In this document: positions 63,754 to 64,000 of the stretch, in pieces
How the letters are laid out: each line of letters begins with the position of its first letter
Position numbering within the stretch: the first letter of the stretch is position 1
DNA from: Planktotalea arctica
Lineage (GTDB): Bacteria; Pseudomonadota; Alphaproteobacteria; Rhodobacterales; Rhodobacteraceae
Direction of reading: 5' to 3'
Length of the DNA: 64,000 nt
NCBI RefSeq assembly: GCF_002105285.1
Contig: NZ_MUHR01000005.1
Location: 1 to 64,000, forward strand
Program-made: the position numbers and the translations under genes
The notes under the pieces: model-generated
The model's database searches: none
Told to the model about the DNA's origin: nothing
What the model saw: only the letters and a program-made list of their open reading frames with translations

Positions 63754-64000
63754 GTGAGCGCAGATGTGAAAAAGAGGCTGGATCGACGCAGTTTTATAAG
63801 TGCTGCGGGCGCTGCTGTTCTGGCGGGACCGGCATTGGCACAAGAGACGCCGATCCCCAGCAATGGCGCCGTCGAGATTGAAGAAGACATCAGCCATGCA
63901 GTGCGGCGTAACATCTCCAGCTTTCGCACACTGGACTGGCGTCCGTATTTTAGCAATCTGAACAATGGCGCGATACTCGTCGATATCTCGAGCCGCGCCT
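63754..64000 (+). CDS. L,D-transpeptidase, N-terminal fragment cut by window edge
   Basis: The first 82 codons are in the window and run off the end with no stop. A Tat-like signal peptide (DRRSFISAAGAAVLAGPALAQ) is followed by the acidic segment TPIPSNGAVEIEEDIS and RNISSFRTLDWRPYFSNLNNGAILVDISSRA, which resembles the start of larger Rhodobacterales YkuD-type L,D-transpeptidases. The GTG has GGAG six bases upstream. The catalytic region lies outside, so the identity is probable, not proven. Confidence 0.65.
   Translation, partial: MSADVKKRLDRRSFISAAGAAVLAGPALAQETPIPSNGAVEIEEDISHAVRRNISSFRTLDWRPYFSNLNNGAILVDISSRA

Noticed and set aside
1-64000. tRNA, rRNA, CRISPR array, insertion sequence or prophage
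   Set aside because: None seen by eye: no tRNA-like cloverleaf with TTCGA arm between genes, no repeat-spacer pattern, no transposase or phage genes.

Overview
The window is a chromosomal segment from an alphaproteobacterium, most likely of the order Rhodobacterales (Roseobacter group). The evidence is the regB / senC-regA locus next to what looks like ahcY, the block tsaE-amgK-murU-addB-addA-trxA, the MnmE-MnmG-RsmG-ParA-ParB block, HemJ instead of HemG or HemY, and many short ATGA-type gene overlaps. I see no rRNA, tRNA, CRISPR, insertion sequence or prophage. It reads as stable core chromosome.

Layout. (1) 0-7.9 kb: a truncated probable ahcY, small genes, two tandem paralogous lipoproteins of unknown role, the RegB/RegA redox two-component system with the copper chaperone SenC, and a membrane PAS protein with no output domain. 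(2) 7.9-16.8 kb: TsaE, a MurNAc-recycling pair (AmgK, MurU), the AddAB recombination nuclease and thioredoxin. (3) 16.8-28.3 kb: the HslVU protease with an unknown membrane protein between its two genes, then MFS, Smr, MltA, Tim44-like, FxsA, SecB, DnaQ, CoaE, AroE and Maf. (4) 28.3-28.7 kb: an AT-rich non-coding gap with DnaA-box-like sites and divergent genes on each side; I interpret this as the chromosomal origin. (5) 28.7-37.2 kb: hemJ, rho, mnmE, mnmG, rsmG, parA, parB, hemW. Three perfect and one near-perfect ParB sites (parS) lie inside or at the start of these genes. (6) 37-43 kb: rdgB, rph, hrcA, grpE, mutS. (7) 43-54.4 kb: malic enzyme, a sugar kinase, MsrA, a sulfotransferase-like protein, argG, ilvA, an SDR, a divergent Hpt / response-regulator-phosphatase pair, Nudix and Hsp33. 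(8) 54.4-64 kb: Nudix, CCA-adding enzyme, LysE, a pair of ABC exporters, an RNA methyltransferase, a voltage-gated sodium channel and a cell-wall cluster (two L,D-transpeptidases and a CAP lipoprotein).

How the parts fit. The central third is an origin-proximal housekeeping region: start of replication, ParABS segregation, tRNA modification and protein quality control. Heat-shock-type promoters are visible in front of hslV and hslO, the latter overlapping a perfect 16-bp palindrome. The least explained parts are the tandem lipoproteins, the membrane protein inside hslV-hslU, the output-less PAS protein, and the way parS sites are written into conserved protein-coding sequence.
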